Assembly (NCBI RefSeq): GCF_000715075.1
Contig: NC_134101.1
Location: 191,848,103-191,912,102, forward strand
Source of the DNA: Nicotiana tabacum
Lineage: Eukaryota > Streptophyta > Magnoliopsida > Solanales > Solanaceae
Direction: 5' to 3'
Length of the DNA stretch: 64,000 nucleotides
Position 1 is the stretch's first letter. Each line of letters begins with the position of its first letter. The notes under the pieces were generated by a model that worked only from the letters and a program-made list of their open reading frames with translations, had not been told where the DNA came from and did not search any database. The position numbers were made by a program, and so were the translations under genes. This document shows, in pieces, positions 46,161 to 57,735 of the stretch.

Positions 46161-48827
46161 CCATTCCAAGGACTTGAAAAAGGGAAAGCAAAATTTTTCG
46201 CCACAGGAGAAAGGCAAATTTGGTGATATACCCCCAAGGACGCCCTTACGTCCAACAAAGAGGGTACCGAGACCTCGTCTCGACCTCGTAATGACACACT
46301 GGTAACCTTCTTCCTCACTCGATTCGTTTTAAATAAAACATATGCACATGAGTGTAGGTGGCTCGATCAGCACTGACGAGCCAAGGATGATGGGGCGGCT
46401 CGGACCGCCGGATCAAAACAGAACTACCTCTAGAATCTTTGACAGATTCCAAACGGCGATCGCTACGACAAGAAGAAAGACCATTTTCTCAGTACGGCAT
46501 GACTGGCCCAGGCCGAAATGCAGAGTTCCATGTCATCAAGGGAGGCACAAGGCACAAACGCCTAATCTACGCGACTACGTGCTCATCACCCAAGGACAGG
46601 TCTATCCCCACTTCGCCAAAAATATGAAATCCCACACGAGGGACAGAATTAAAACCGTCGAAAGGAGGCAATACGCGACAAAGGGAAATCCCGCATCACA
46701 TGAAACATCACCTACACATCCCGCGGTAAAGAAAAACTACCTCCTTCCTTCGTTATTTTTCACTAACCTATATGCAGACATCGGGTCAGGGCGTTCTGGA
46801 GTTCTAACTCTGCCCGGAGACCTCAAGGCCTTAACAGAAACCATCATGATCTTTTATCTCGGCCGGACTTCCGCCCCAAAGAGGGTCACGCCAGCAAGGT
46901 ACGTAGCGGAGCAACGTATCCCTGAGGAGGATCCGACAAGATCACAGGCCTTCTTCTGCAAATAAAATGATGAAGGACACCCCCCTCCTTTTTTTGAAGG
47001 CACCGTCCTCTCGAAAGGTCCGGGGAACGGCAGATTGAGCCTCAATAGGGAATCAAGTACCGAGCCAAAAGGTCCAAGGAGTCTCGCCCGCACGGGCCGA
47101 GCTCACAACAACTAAACGATATGCGTTTACGCTAAGCAATAAAAGAATATCTTTCAGCATCTCACACTCCAAGAAAAGGAATTTAAGCACACCCTCAGTA
47201 GGGGTTCCCCCGCCAAATACGTCTCAAAATACTCGAAGACTTAGCATCAATAATTTGGCACCCGCACGACCCCAGGGTCTAAACTTCGGGCTCATAAAGC
47301 CTCATCAAGGTAACTTCCAGCTCACGAATAACGGCCTACGAGCCGAAGCAAACTCAATGACTCGGAGACTGTCTCCAATCACCGAACAATGGAAAACCCA
47401 AAGCTGTAAGACCCAGAGCGGGCATACTCGGTATAACCAGATCTGTTCTACATAGCAATACAAATTGTAAGACCTCAACATGCATGTCAAACTATAAGAC
47501 CTCAACAGGCATGACAAACTGTAAGACCTCAACAGGCATGACAAATTGTAAGACCTCAACAGGCATGAAAATTTTGTAAGACTTTTCTAGAGGCATAAAA
47601 TTCAATCTCGATGTTTAGGCTATACGTCGCATTTTTAAGAGTTCCGAAAGGGCATACCCTCGATGTAGACGCCTAAACTATCATTCGGGATAAAAAATGG
47701 CTCCGGCCAAATGCATATGACTACGGTCAAAACGGTTGCTATAGCCAAATTAACGCGACTCGGGGACGCTCGACTGTCGCTAACAAAATCGCAGGCCATT
47801 ACTTCGAATATACTTCAAAAAGAACTGGTTAAAACAGACTTCCCTCAATAGGAAAACGGGCTTCGACCATGTCAGCTCCAAAAACACAAGGCTTCGAGCT
47901 ACTCAGCCTACAAGCTATAAACCTTACGAGGTGCTCGAACATCACCGCTAACGACTTGAAATCGAGATTCTTCCACAACCAACAACGGGTCAGGCAAAAT
48001 CATTTTTTTTTAAAAAGACTTTACGATAGGAAAACAAAGCCTACAAAAATGCCCACGGGCAAAAGCGTAAGAGCCATTGTTGCCAGCCAAATGAGCCTCC
48101 GGGCCGCACACTAAAAGGTCTCAATGACCAAACAACGTAAGAACCACTGTCGCCAGCCTGAAAATTGAAAACTTAAGGATTAAAATGAGCTCGAGTCATA
48201 ACGATTTGGAGACCAGATCCAAACTAGTTAACTACAAAATGCCTACGGGCAAAAGCGTAAGAGCCATTGTCGCCAGTCGAACAATCCTCCGGGCCACACA
48301 CCTAAAAGGCTACTTCGACCTTAAGCACAAGGGCCATCGTCGCCCACCCATGCAGGCACAAAAAAACTTGATGGTCGATTAAAGCTCGAGTCATAACGCG
48401 ACTCGGAGACTGGACCCCAGATAGTTGGAACACAAATGCCCATGAGCAAGGAATAAGAACAATCACCGTCCGCCTATGCAGGCGTGGGAGATCAGAGCCC
48501 AGGTAAGCTCGAATCAGGGCCTAACTCGGAGACTAGGCCTAAATAGCTAGGCAAAGCGCAAAGGCCCTGACGCCTACTCACGTCAGAAAGCACACTTAAG
48601 AGCCTCCGGGCCTATCTAGTAAGTTTCGGATCCACAAGGCTCCCGCCAAACATCGAAACCAACCTGCCTGGTCAAAAGCAATGAAGAAAGAGATACAAAA
48701 AAGACAAAACTTCAAGTCTTCTCTTATTTACATATGCAAAAGGTGCGCTCTCCATCTACAAACATGCTCTACAAATATCAAAGTACAAAATGGAAAAGCG
48801 ATGAAATCTACACTCCGCTCCAGAAGG
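46161..48827 (+). other. Retand-like non-coding region with short repeats
   Basis: No RT, RNase H or integrase motif was found in either direction. An open frame of 207 codons (46342-46965) matches nothing I recognise. Repeats include the word TAAGACCTCAACAGGCATGA in four to five copies with a period of about 27 bp (47467-47580), and AAAAGCGTAAGAGCCATTG blocks near 48060 and 48250. Such repeats are usual in Tat 3' regions. Confidence 0.6.
47467..47580 (+). repeat. Tandem repeat, about 27 bp unit
   Basis: GTAAGACCTCAACAGGCATG recurs four to five times, separated by ACAAACT or a variant. Confidence 0.85.
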
Positions 48828-50834
48828 CTACAGCCTACCAGCCCCAGATTCACTCTCTATAACGCCAGTAAGAAGGGACCAAACATCACGCTCGTCCGCC
48901 TTGGCTCGAGCCAACTCCTCCGAGAAAATGAAGCTCATAGCGCCGATCTCCTCGAGTACCTCTCTTCGGGATCTACAACGAACATATTTCTCGATCCTCT
49001 TCTCACGGTCGAGGTCTCGCTTCAACTCAACTTGGGCATTAGCAGCAACCTTCATACGAATCGCCATCTCCTAATCAGCCTTGGTTCGACTTAATGTTGC
49101 TTCAGTCTTTGCATCGATTATCTCGGCCCTGATCTTCGAGGGATCGGACTCGAGCTTCCCGATCATATCCGCTTGAATTGTAGCATTGTCACAAGCCAAG
49201 CGGAGTTGTGCCTCAAAGGTGGGGACCTTGGCCAAGGCGCCTCTCTCCTCTAAAGCTTGAGCCTACACCTGAGCCCTCAGTTCACCGCAAGCATTCCTGA
49301 CGTGGATGGATTCGCCCTTAAGGTACTCCCAGGCCTCCATCATTTCTGCAGTTAAGATAAGAAAAAGGATTAAACTTAAGGGTCAAAAAGAGTGAAGCGT
49401 GTATTACGGAAGGTTACCTGCTCCATCAAAAAGCTCTCGTAATTCGAGCTCCGACATGCCTCATATCGCAAGTGCATCAACTCAACCTCCTTCTCCTTGC
49501 TAAGGAGCCTAAGGGACTCAACCACGTCCAGAGCATTCCGAAGCGTGGCTCCATGACAGAGCAGCTCCGACCTAAGCCTATCAATGGCCTACAAAAGAAA
49601 AACTCGGTAAAGAAAGAAAGACGCGAAATATAGAAGGACTGCGCCAAAACCCATAATAAAGTGAAGCCGACGAACTTCCTCGAAAGCAGAGCACATTCCT
49701 GTTGATCCTGCCCCATCGGCCCTAGAAGAATCAACCCCGAGCAAAGTATATTCGCTTGGAGGAACTACCATTCTGGAACCAAACACTCCTGGGATAGCAG
49801 GCTCTGGCAATGTCCTTTCCTCGAAGACGTGGGCCCGTTGATCCCCATTCAAAACTCCATCACACTACGGGTGCAAATCCCGTTTATTGCCATCATCCCT
49901 CAACTCGGAGGCCAACGACTCCTTCCCCTCTTGGAGCAGTGCAGCTTAATTCCAAGGAACCACAAGATACCTGCAATGGCAAAACTGGTATCAAAGAGAG
50001 ATGGAAATGTCATCTCAAATATACAAAGGCAAAGGTAGGAGCAGCATACGCGCATACCCTAGCATTTCGTTCCCCATCTGTCGCGGAACACGGCTCGCCA
50101 CCTACGCTTATTGCAAGTCGAATGGGTCGCCAACCTCCGGACCCAGCCGGGCAGATCGAGAACTTCGCTCGGTGTTCATGAAGTTGTTGCAAAACAGGAA
50201 GAGACACAATTACCCAACTGGCTTTTACTATGAGAAAATAAAAAGGAGTGCAAGACACCCCACTCACACGCGTAATTCCATCCCTCGGGAAATGGCAAGA
50301 GCTCCACGGGGATAATGTCAGTCATCCAGACCTGGACGAATCGACTGACCCACTCTTGGTCCCCATCTTCTCCGTCATCGATGACAAAGAGCGTAGGCAA
50401 ATGACACCACAAGGTTAACAGGCCTCGGTGATGGAAGGGCCGGTACAACCTGATAAGGTGGTTGAACGTGAATTCAAGCCCAGCCTTCTCTGTAAAGAAC
50501 CTCATCATCAGCACCACTCGCTGGAACGACAAGTGTATTTGCTCCAAAGTTACCCGATACTCCAAGAAAAAGTCAAGCACAACCCTATCAAGGGGGGCAA
50601 ATGCAAAGGGTATAGATATACGTTCAAGAATCCATCAGCAGAGTCTGTAATACTCTCATCCGAGGAAAGCACCTACGGCTCGATCTCCTCGCTCCATCCA
50701 CAGTATCTCCTCACCATCTCCAGATGTTCCTCTCTTATCAAAGACACACTATTCAGAGTGAACTCCCGCGGAGCACGAACGCTGGGAGTGGGACTCTCCC
50801 CTCCCTGCCGTGCCGGCCTCGAAGTAGCTCCCAT
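48828..50834 (-). pseudogene. Antisense multi-exon gene of the Retand-like element
   Basis: It runs opposite to the host element. A plausible start is ATG at 50834 (MGATSRPARQGGESPTPSVR). An early stop and a frame change precede LDFFLEYRVTLEQIHLSFQR near 50510-50570 and FNHLIRLYRPFHHRGLLTLW near 50410-50470, which resemble the Transposase_28-type domain of plant gypsy extra ORFs. A donor CGT/GTGAGT is at 50267. Further exons begin after TTGCCATTGCAG at 49970 and after TTTTCTTTTGTAG at 49588; the latter ends at GAGCAG/GTAACC (49418). The last exon, 49345-48828, follows TTAACTGCAG. The C-terminal exons are Glu/Lys/Leu-rich and probably coiled-coil. In-frame TAGs at 49263 and 49071 show it is dead. 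No clean acceptor is seen for the second exon. The function is unknown. Confidence 0.65.
49346..49417 (-). other. Short intron (72 bases) in the antisense gene
   Basis: Donor GAGCAG/GTAACC and acceptor CTTAACTGCAG/AAATG flank 72 bases of T-rich sequence, the usual minimum for plant introns. The coding character (charged, helical) is the same on both sides. Confidence 0.6.
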
Positions 50835-52554
50835 GGCTATAGCAGAATTGACAGACTAAGGCTAAGACGTGCTCCAACACTTTTTTGCGCCTGAAGAGAC
50901 GAAGGATCCGATGCCAAGGCAGAGGGATAACTATCCAGAATAATGAGATCTCCTAAGGAAACAAAATCCACCCCGCATATATGCAGGAAGCGGCGACAAT
51001 TCGCCTATCTAGGGTAATCCCCAGGAGGCCAACAGCCCCGATGATGATCTCGGGGTGGTACCCAACCCTAGAGGTGTCCATCAACAAGAAGTCAGGCCTT
51101 ATGGAGTCAACTGTATTGTCTCCAGTCTCGAGGTAGTGCCCGACCTCGAGGATCTCAGCCAAAAAATAAGTGAAGCTTCGGAAAGCTTTCAACGCCGTCA
51201 TAGAACTCGAGGCGATACCCGATCTCATAATTTTTCTTCCTAAAAAGAAAAATAAGCACGCAAAGCTCCGATCGTGAAGGCTCTAGGAGGGTTCGAGGCA
51301 TTGTCTAAGTATAGGCAACCCCTCAAAGGAAGTCTATCCATTATGCTTTAAAAGAGCTATCTGCATCAAGTTCAAAACAGACCTCCGGGTACCCGAAGCT
51401 GACCCTTGCTCAGGATACCACTCTCAAAGGCTCTGGAACTCAGTGAACTATCTCCATGCAACCCGAAGGGCTCGACAACTTGGGTTTATCAGAACAACTC
51501 AGTCTTGGTCCAAGGTATGATAATGGACTAGGGGAAGAGCCATGTCAATCGGTAGAAGATCGAAAAGAACGCTCGCGTCCAACTTAGATATCAGCAGTCA
51601 ATGACAAAGGAAAACATTCAAAGGCCTCGAAGGGCACAAGAGCATACGATAATAAGGCAAGACTTGAAAACATAAATCAAGGAAGTATCTTCATATTCAG
51701 AAATATCCATGGACAACAACCCTCGAAGGGTCCTTACATACAATTACAAAAGCCTACAGATGGTCTCTACACAAAAACGGAGGAACGGAAGGATGTACAT
51801 GTGATGAAACCTGAGAGCCCGATCCATCCTCAAAGGCCCATCTCCGGTATTAGCATCCCCGAGCGTCGCTCCCTCGAGCATGCATACTTGAGGATGATTC
51901 CTTCGGCCATCACCTCCTCTAGGTTCCTAGCTCAATCCAGCTCAATCCCCCGTGGGGTCCTCGCCAAGGGAAAAAATGAAGAAAAGGAAAAGGAGGGGAT
52001 GTGGAGGAGGTAGAGAAAAGAGACATGGCCCGCCAAAGCCAAAGGTTGAAAATTCAGCGGGCCCCGGCCTCAATAGCCAGTAGTGCCATTTTATCCCTTG
52101 GGAAAGGAAACACCCAAGGGATGAAGTACCACACCAGGCCTAGGTAGGAGAGTGAGCAGTGGTGCATAGTCCGAATGACTGTCTACATAAGGGTAAAATC
52201 GACTCCCTATCCGTCATCATCTCGAGCCAACGGCAATCGCAGCGGCAAACTTAACGACAACCACAACAGCAATAGGACAGCTTGGTCATGCTCGACAAAG
52301 GGAAGCTCCTACAGGAGGCCGCAACACAACCTACGAGAGATCTGCCAAATGGCCTTGAGGCTATGAGCCCCATGCATAATGTTCAAGGGTAGAAGAAGAC
52401 GAAGAGAAGAAATGGGCAAATGCGCCAATGAAGGTACTGGGATAGATAAAACAACGCCAAGGCACCCCCATTTATAGGGGGTAATGACACGGTCATCGAT
52501 ACTTTGGAATATTGACCAGTGATCATGCCCAACTATGCCTTATAAAAAGGACCC
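50835..52554 (-). other. Leader and promoter region of the antisense gene
   Basis: The minus strand has acceptor-like sites TTATTTTTCTTTTTAG (ending 51240) and TTTGTTTCCTTAG (ending 50953) and a 91-codon open frame between them (51228-50953) that I do not recognise. A TATA box candidate lies upstream at 52471. No other gene is seen. The region is cut by the Athila LTR at 52555. Confidence 0.45.
52471..52476 (-). promoter_or_regulatory. TATA box candidate for the antisense gene
   Basis: On the minus strand CCCCCTATAAATGGGGG contains TATAAA. It lies about 1.6 kb upstream of the proposed start codon and in the right direction. Its role is inference. Confidence 0.45.
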
Positions 52555-53824
52555 TGCGGACGTTGCAAATATAACCTGAGTATTCTGCCCAAAGTCGAAT
52601 CCACAGAGAGTTAACCTATCAATCACTATCTTTAGACCCACTAAACTCTTGAGAGACAATTTCCCCAAATGTTTGAATCGAAATTGATGGTGTCTTTAAT
52701 AACTAAAATTGCAAGTAAATAAACAGTTGTAAACTAAGGATGATAAGGTTGTAAACAATAATGAGAAAATGCTAAGGTAATGACTTCCCCTATTGATGGA
52801 ATCCCTTCTGTTTATGCTTTCATACAAATTGACCAACACCTCTCTATCAATCATGAACGCTCATCTTACCGTAAATCTCTCCCGAGTAATCACAGTAATA
52901 TACTCAATGCACTCTCCCGAGATACACTAGCTAGCTCTAATTAACACGGTTCACTTTAGATTGCACTCAAGGCTTCGTTATCCCTAATCCCGCCTTTAAA
53001 CCCGCAGTTATAGATCCCTCTTATACTTTGGGAGTGGTGTTGTTCAACAATAACCTAAATATGCACTCTCTCCCGAGTTATGCACACTAAATAGGCACAA
53101 CTAATTGAGGATCCTATAAATTAACTACAACATACACAAAGTTGAACAAATAAAGATTGAGACTAGCAATTTGTATTCACATAAACAAGAAGTTCATCCC
53201 CCAATAGGTTCCAATAAAACCTTAGACAAAGGATTTAGCTACTCATAACTATGGGTAAACAAACTAAAACAATATTTATCATAAAACTTGCAAGAAAAAT
53301 AAAGAAAAGAAGAAAGATGTTTTGGGTGATCTCTCATAATTGTTCTTCTTGCCAAAATACTCTCTAAAACAATACATGCCTCTCTTGGGTGGAGTCTAGT
53401 GTTTAAAATAGGGTTTTGGGCTAAAAATCCCGTGTTTTGCACTTTAGTCCCTGAAGTTCTCCGCCTCCGCCGCGGTTCTACCGCGGTCGCGGTCAAACCG
53501 CGGCCAAACATGCTCTCTGATTCTCACTTTGTTTGCAGCCCTCTTCTACCGCGGTTCTGCCGCGGTCGCGGTGGAACCGCGACAATCCTCTTTCGGTTCT
53601 GACTTGAGCTGTTTCGCGTGGTTTACTTGACGGAATTTTACGATCGGCCTCTTTTTCTCCATATTTGATCCCAAAAGTACTCCATAGCCTTCTCTGGTCA
53701 TATATAACCTGCAAAGCATGAAAAACACTAATAAGAGCATTTTGGTATCACTTTTATCATCCAAACTATACAAGACAGTGGTTATTTAGGGCCTAATTAT
53801 AGTTAAATTCACCTATTATCAACA
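52555..53824 (-). repeat. 3' LTR of the Athila element (1270 bp)
   Basis: On the minus strand it starts TGTTGATAATAGGTG at 53824 and ends GCAACGTCCGCA at 52555. It contains CCGCGGT-type words at 53455-53590. No gene lies in it. Confidence 0.8.
53455..53590 (-). repeat. CCGCGG palindromic words in the Athila LTR
   Basis: CCGCGGTT, ACCGCGGTCGCGGT and AACCGCGG recur six to seven times in about 135 bases. The same words recur at 57420-57600 in the same element. Confidence 0.85.
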
Positions 53825-53840
53825 CCCCACACTTAAACCT
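53825..53840 (-). promoter_or_regulatory. Polypurine tract of the Athila element
   Basis: On the minus strand AAGGTTTAAGTGTGGGG directly precedes the LTR start. Confidence 0.75.
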
Positions 53841-55457
53841 TTGCTCGTCCTCGAGTAAGTTAAACCACACTTTTAGGCCTAATCGTTCGATGCATTACCC
53901 AATTTTTTATGCCACACCAGCCATTATGAAGGAACAACCTAAGCAGTGCAACAGTCACGCCTCATATGAAGACTCTAACACCATGACACACTCATGCTCA
54001 CTCTATATACTCTAACAGAGGTGAAAACTCACTTTTTCTTCCTAAGTCACATGCCCTCACATCATAATTCTGAGAGAAGTTCCACACACATAAAAGTCAA
54101 GCAACAAGGAACCAAATATAGGCAGAATTCACTCACTCTCAGCAAAGAACATTCACATGCCACACAAACACACCATAAGCTTGCCCCTAGTGTAGTACTC
54201 TACTAATCGAACTATTCAGTCAAAGATCAAGAGGTCTTTATTTGGTTGTAATGTAGGCTAAGGGACGGGTAGGATATATTTGGATATAGTGACTAGCCTC
54301 CCTAAGCATTTTTAATACACACTTCCTTTTATTTCAATTTCCATGTTCAGTCCACTCGTTCTTCCACATTTTAGTTCATAGGTGACCCCCACTTTTCTTT
54401 AGGTGCAACTGTTTTTTTTTTCTTTTTTTTTTTACAAATCCATTGCACCATTCAAGTATTTCTTTCCTGATTCCCCTTTTTCCTACTTCCTTACCACCCC
54501 ACACTTTGACTTTTGTATGTTCTTTAGTAATTCAAGTGCTTCTAGGAGGTACAGGTTCAAACAGTCAAACTATTCAAACACAGGGATATAGGTCATTATA
54601 GGGTTATCAAAGAACATGCTTCAGGCTCAAAGGGGTTAACTATGGCAATATATACATGTGGATTCACAAATATACAGGCTACACAAAGAAATGCCTCAAT
54701 CATCTCTAAAACCAAACAGCTTCTATTTCGCTTTGCAAACACACAGGGCAAGTTCTAGGTATCACATGCAAGCACAAAATACAAGTAATAGCTCACATAC
54801 ACTTGGCATGTAACTCATTCCGAATCAGTTTATCAACACACTCATACGAGCGTTCGAGCAAGATAGGATGTGCAAAATTAAGGCATAGATTTACGAGTCT
54901 ACAAACGAGCCTAGACGTCGCACCCTCATATTCGTTTTTATTATTCTCAGTTGTGTACATCAAGGGTTGCATTCTAGCCTTCACCCATTTTGGTCCTAAA
55001 ACTACAAACGAAAAAATCTACCTAACCCGATTCAAGAAAAGCCCTTGGAAAAGAACCGTGGTCAAAAGAAAAACCAAGGGAAAATTACTACACTACCTAA
55101 AAAAGAAAAAAGAAAATAAAATAAAGAAACTATATGGACTACTTCCCTCAAGAGTACTGTCCAACTGGTCCGTTCTCAGGAAGAGTCCTCTACATTTTAT
55201 TTTATTTTTAAATCCGACTTTGACCCTCAAGAGACCTGTCGACAAGTGTCCTTCGTTGGGCCAAGTCAGTTACTTCTACTGTGAGTACAGTCAATTATAC
55301 ACAACAACACCAATCAAATACTACAACATACACCATGTCTATATACACTACAATATATTACCCAAGCAAGTCTCCCACCCCACACTTAAAAATTATGGCA
55401 TGTCCCCATGTCATGTCAAAAATAACGAGCAGAAGGGTAAGAAGACTTTCCTGAGCC
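53841..55457 (-). other. Athila 3' non-coding region
   Basis: About 1.6 kb between the extra ORF and the polypurine tract. A 241-codon open frame on the plus strand (54803-55528) lies against the sense of the element and matches nothing I know. There is a T-rich tract at 54410-54435. Confidence 0.6.
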
Positions 55458-56570
55458 TCAATCAGAGTCGGAGACGGTGCTGGGGTCCACATGGCAAGCT
55501 CTCCCAAAAGCATAGAACCAGGACATAAACCGGCTCTCAAACCTTGACTGCCGCTGAGACATGGCATCCATACGCGTGTGTAGGCCCTCCACCGAGGTGC
55601 GAAGATCCCCTACCTCTTCCTCCATGGTACGCAACATAGGCTGGGTGGACTGTGATCTGGATAAGCCTGCCCCAGCATGGGGGCGCCAAGAGGGTCCGGC
55701 ACTGCCATAAGATCTCCTGGATGGTGCCATGGGAATCGGGTCATCATCCTCATCATCGATCTGAATGGTGGTGTGTACACTCCTTCCCACTCTGATGCCC
55801 GAAGCTCTGAAAGATGCTTTAGGGGGCAACTCTCCATCAGTAGGATGGGTGGGGACATTCTTCAGCAGGCACAATGTAGTCACCAGGGAGGGGAAGTAGA
55901 ATCCCTTTGACCTCAGCGGGGACCGTATGATCATTTCATCACCAATAAGTCTTGCCGCATCAAAATCTTTCTTTGTGATGAAGCACCACGTCAAGAGGGC
56001 TCTTTGGAAGTTCACGTCAGTCGTGTTGCCTGAGGGCAAGAACTGGCTGCAAATGATAGTGAGCCAATACTTAGCCAAATGGGTGAATGAATTGGAGTTC
56101 AGGGTGATATGGTCACGTATCCAGATTGGTTGCCCTCTTGTGCAGAGTGCATCAGTCATAATATCCCAAGTGACTCCTGGTGCGTCCTGGTAATAGTCGA
56201 CATCACCAGTAAACCGGGGCAGCCGCAACACCTGTTGAATAGTTTCAACTGAGGCATCTACCCATTTGCCACGCACAGTCACCTCCTGCAACGTATGTGA
56301 TGGGCATTTCGCGTAGAACTCTCTTACAAGCATCCTGTTCACCGTTTCAGGTTCATCAAATAAGAACTCCATTTCCCTCCGCCGGATTTCCTCATACATC
56401 TCCTCCTTTTCTGCACGGAGGGCTGCCCTGTCAATCGGAATCTCAGGGATGAAGCTCTTTGAGGCCTTGGCATGAAAGTCGTCCTCTGCCAATTGTGATT
56501 CAAACCTTGAGGCATCATATGTAGGCTGTTGGGATGTGCCTGCCGATCTCTTTTACTTCTTACGAGCCAT
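55458..56570 (-). pseudogene. Athila extra ORF downstream of integrase
   Basis: The expected start is ATG 56570 (MARKK), but codon 6 is TAA at 56553-56555. The rest is open to the natural end at 55458. IPIDRAALRAEKEEMYEEIR near 56384-56443, VREFYAKCPSHTLQEVTVRG near 56266-56325 and HLAKYWLTIICSQFLPSGNT near 56020-56082 are typical of the protein family annotated as putative plant transposon protein (PF20167-like), often found in Athila relatives at the position of the envelope-like gene. I see no membrane segment or signal peptide. An acidic run (DDEDDD) and a C-terminal coiled coil (MEEEVGDLRTSVEGLHTRMD) follow. Function unknown. Confidence 0.8.
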
Positions 56571-56575
56571 ATGAC

Positions 56576-57176
56576 CTGCAAAGAATACAAGAGAACCATC
56601 AAAGATATCCTACATGGGCCAGCCGGATGGTTACTCAGACTTCACCACCTGATGGCACCAAATATTAACCCCCATTTATTCCATTCATACACTATGCCAA
56701 ACCTCAACTAGTGAGGTGTTCCAGGTTACAACCTCCACAATGGCCCCACAACTTTCTTACAAATCCTGGCATACAACACCCCACACTTACTCCCTCAAGT
56801 GATTCACGTTAAATATAACACCACCATTCACCAAATACAACACCACCACAACCTAGGATAGGCACAAAATTCCTCAAAATAGCACCATAAGCCCCAAAAT
56901 TTCGGCCAAAAAGGGCCCTCCACCAAACTACACCGCAAAAATTATTTCTAGGCCTCCAAATCATCTAAAACACCCCCCACAATCGAAGTATAAGAAAGAC
57001 CCAACCATTTTAGCACCAAACAAATCCACAAAAAGCAAATACAACAATAAAAATAGAGAAGAAGCAAAAATTGAAAGAAAATCTACACTATTCCTACCTA
57101 GGGTTTAACTAAACTAGTTTAGACTAGATTACACTAATTAGAAGAGGAAACAAAATCAAAAGAAGAGAACACTTAC
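56576..57176 (-). other. Putative 601-base intron in the leader of the Athila extra ORF
   Basis: On the minus strand a perfect donor TCAA/GTAAGT lies at 57176 and the acceptor TGTATTCTTTGCAG ends at 56576, five bases before the ATG. A CT-rich leader (57180-57300) lies upstream. This fits a spliced mRNA for the extra ORF. Confidence 0.65.
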
Positions 57177-57735
57177 TTGATAAAGGTTGGAAAGGGTGGG
57201 TAGTGGTGAGAGGAGGTGTTGAGAAGATAACAATGGCTGTTTTTGGGAGTGAGGGAGGGATTTGAGAGAGAAAGAGAAGAGAGGATTTGGGTTTTATTTT
57301 GGGGGGGGGGTCATTTTTTTCTGAATAGGGAGGGGGAATAATTGTTTTGGGGTGGGTGAAGGATTAGGTGAATTAGAAAAAGGGGGGGGTGAATTAAAAA
57401 AAATCTGCATACCTGGGCCCGACGGGGTCTGCCGACGGGGTCTACCGCGGTTCTGCCGCGGTCGAGGTTGAACTGCGGTAGACAAAGTTTAGAGAAGGGT
57501 TCCCACTGCGGTTTCACCGCGGTCGCAATGGAAATGCGGTGAACGAAGTTTAGAGGGGGTCTCTGACTGCGGTTTGACTGTGGTAGCGGTGGAACCGCGG
57601 TCTGGGCAATTGTCTGATTTTATTTTTTTTTTATTTTTTATTTTTATATAATGTGTTACACTTACAACAATTTCGTGGGTTGCCTCCCACGCAGTGCCTG
57701 ATTTAACGTCGCGGCACGATGCAGGATGAGCGCAT
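57177..57735 (-). promoter_or_regulatory. Leader and possible internal promoter of the Athila extra ORF
   Basis: In the sense of the element the integrase end is followed by TATATAAA (57650-57643), then CCGCGG words (57600-57420), then a CT-rich stretch (57300-57180) that ends at the splice donor. The arrangement looks like a second transcription start for the extra ORF. No experiment or search supports it yet. Confidence 0.45.

Larger units (their letters stand above)
21236..52554 (+). mobile_element. Retand-like non-autonomous Tat element, split by Ogre and cut by Athila
   Basis: The plus-strand order is LTR 21236-22050, primer site 22054, gag 22171-23508 and 45835-46150, a repeat-rich non-coding region, and an antisense gene that ends near 50834. 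I see no protease, RT, RNase H or integrase motif on either strand of the part outside the Ogre, so this copy needs another element's enzymes. The Ogre interrupts gag and the Athila element interrupts the region behind the antisense gene. The remainder and the 3' LTR are beyond 64000. Antisense extra genes are known from Tat/Retand relatives. Confidence 0.7.

Noticed and set aside
46342..46965. 207-codon open frame
   Set aside because: Within the Retand-like non-coding region; no motif recognised, and a minus-strand frame overlaps nearby. Chance is likely.
52500..52554. Start of the Retand 3' LTR before the Athila element
   Set aside because: No TGTCGCGCC-type start or polypurine tract is present; this is still internal sequence.
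54803..55528. 241-codon open frame on the plus strand
   Set aside because: Antisense to the Athila 3' region and its extra ORF; composition is unremarkable and no domain is seen.
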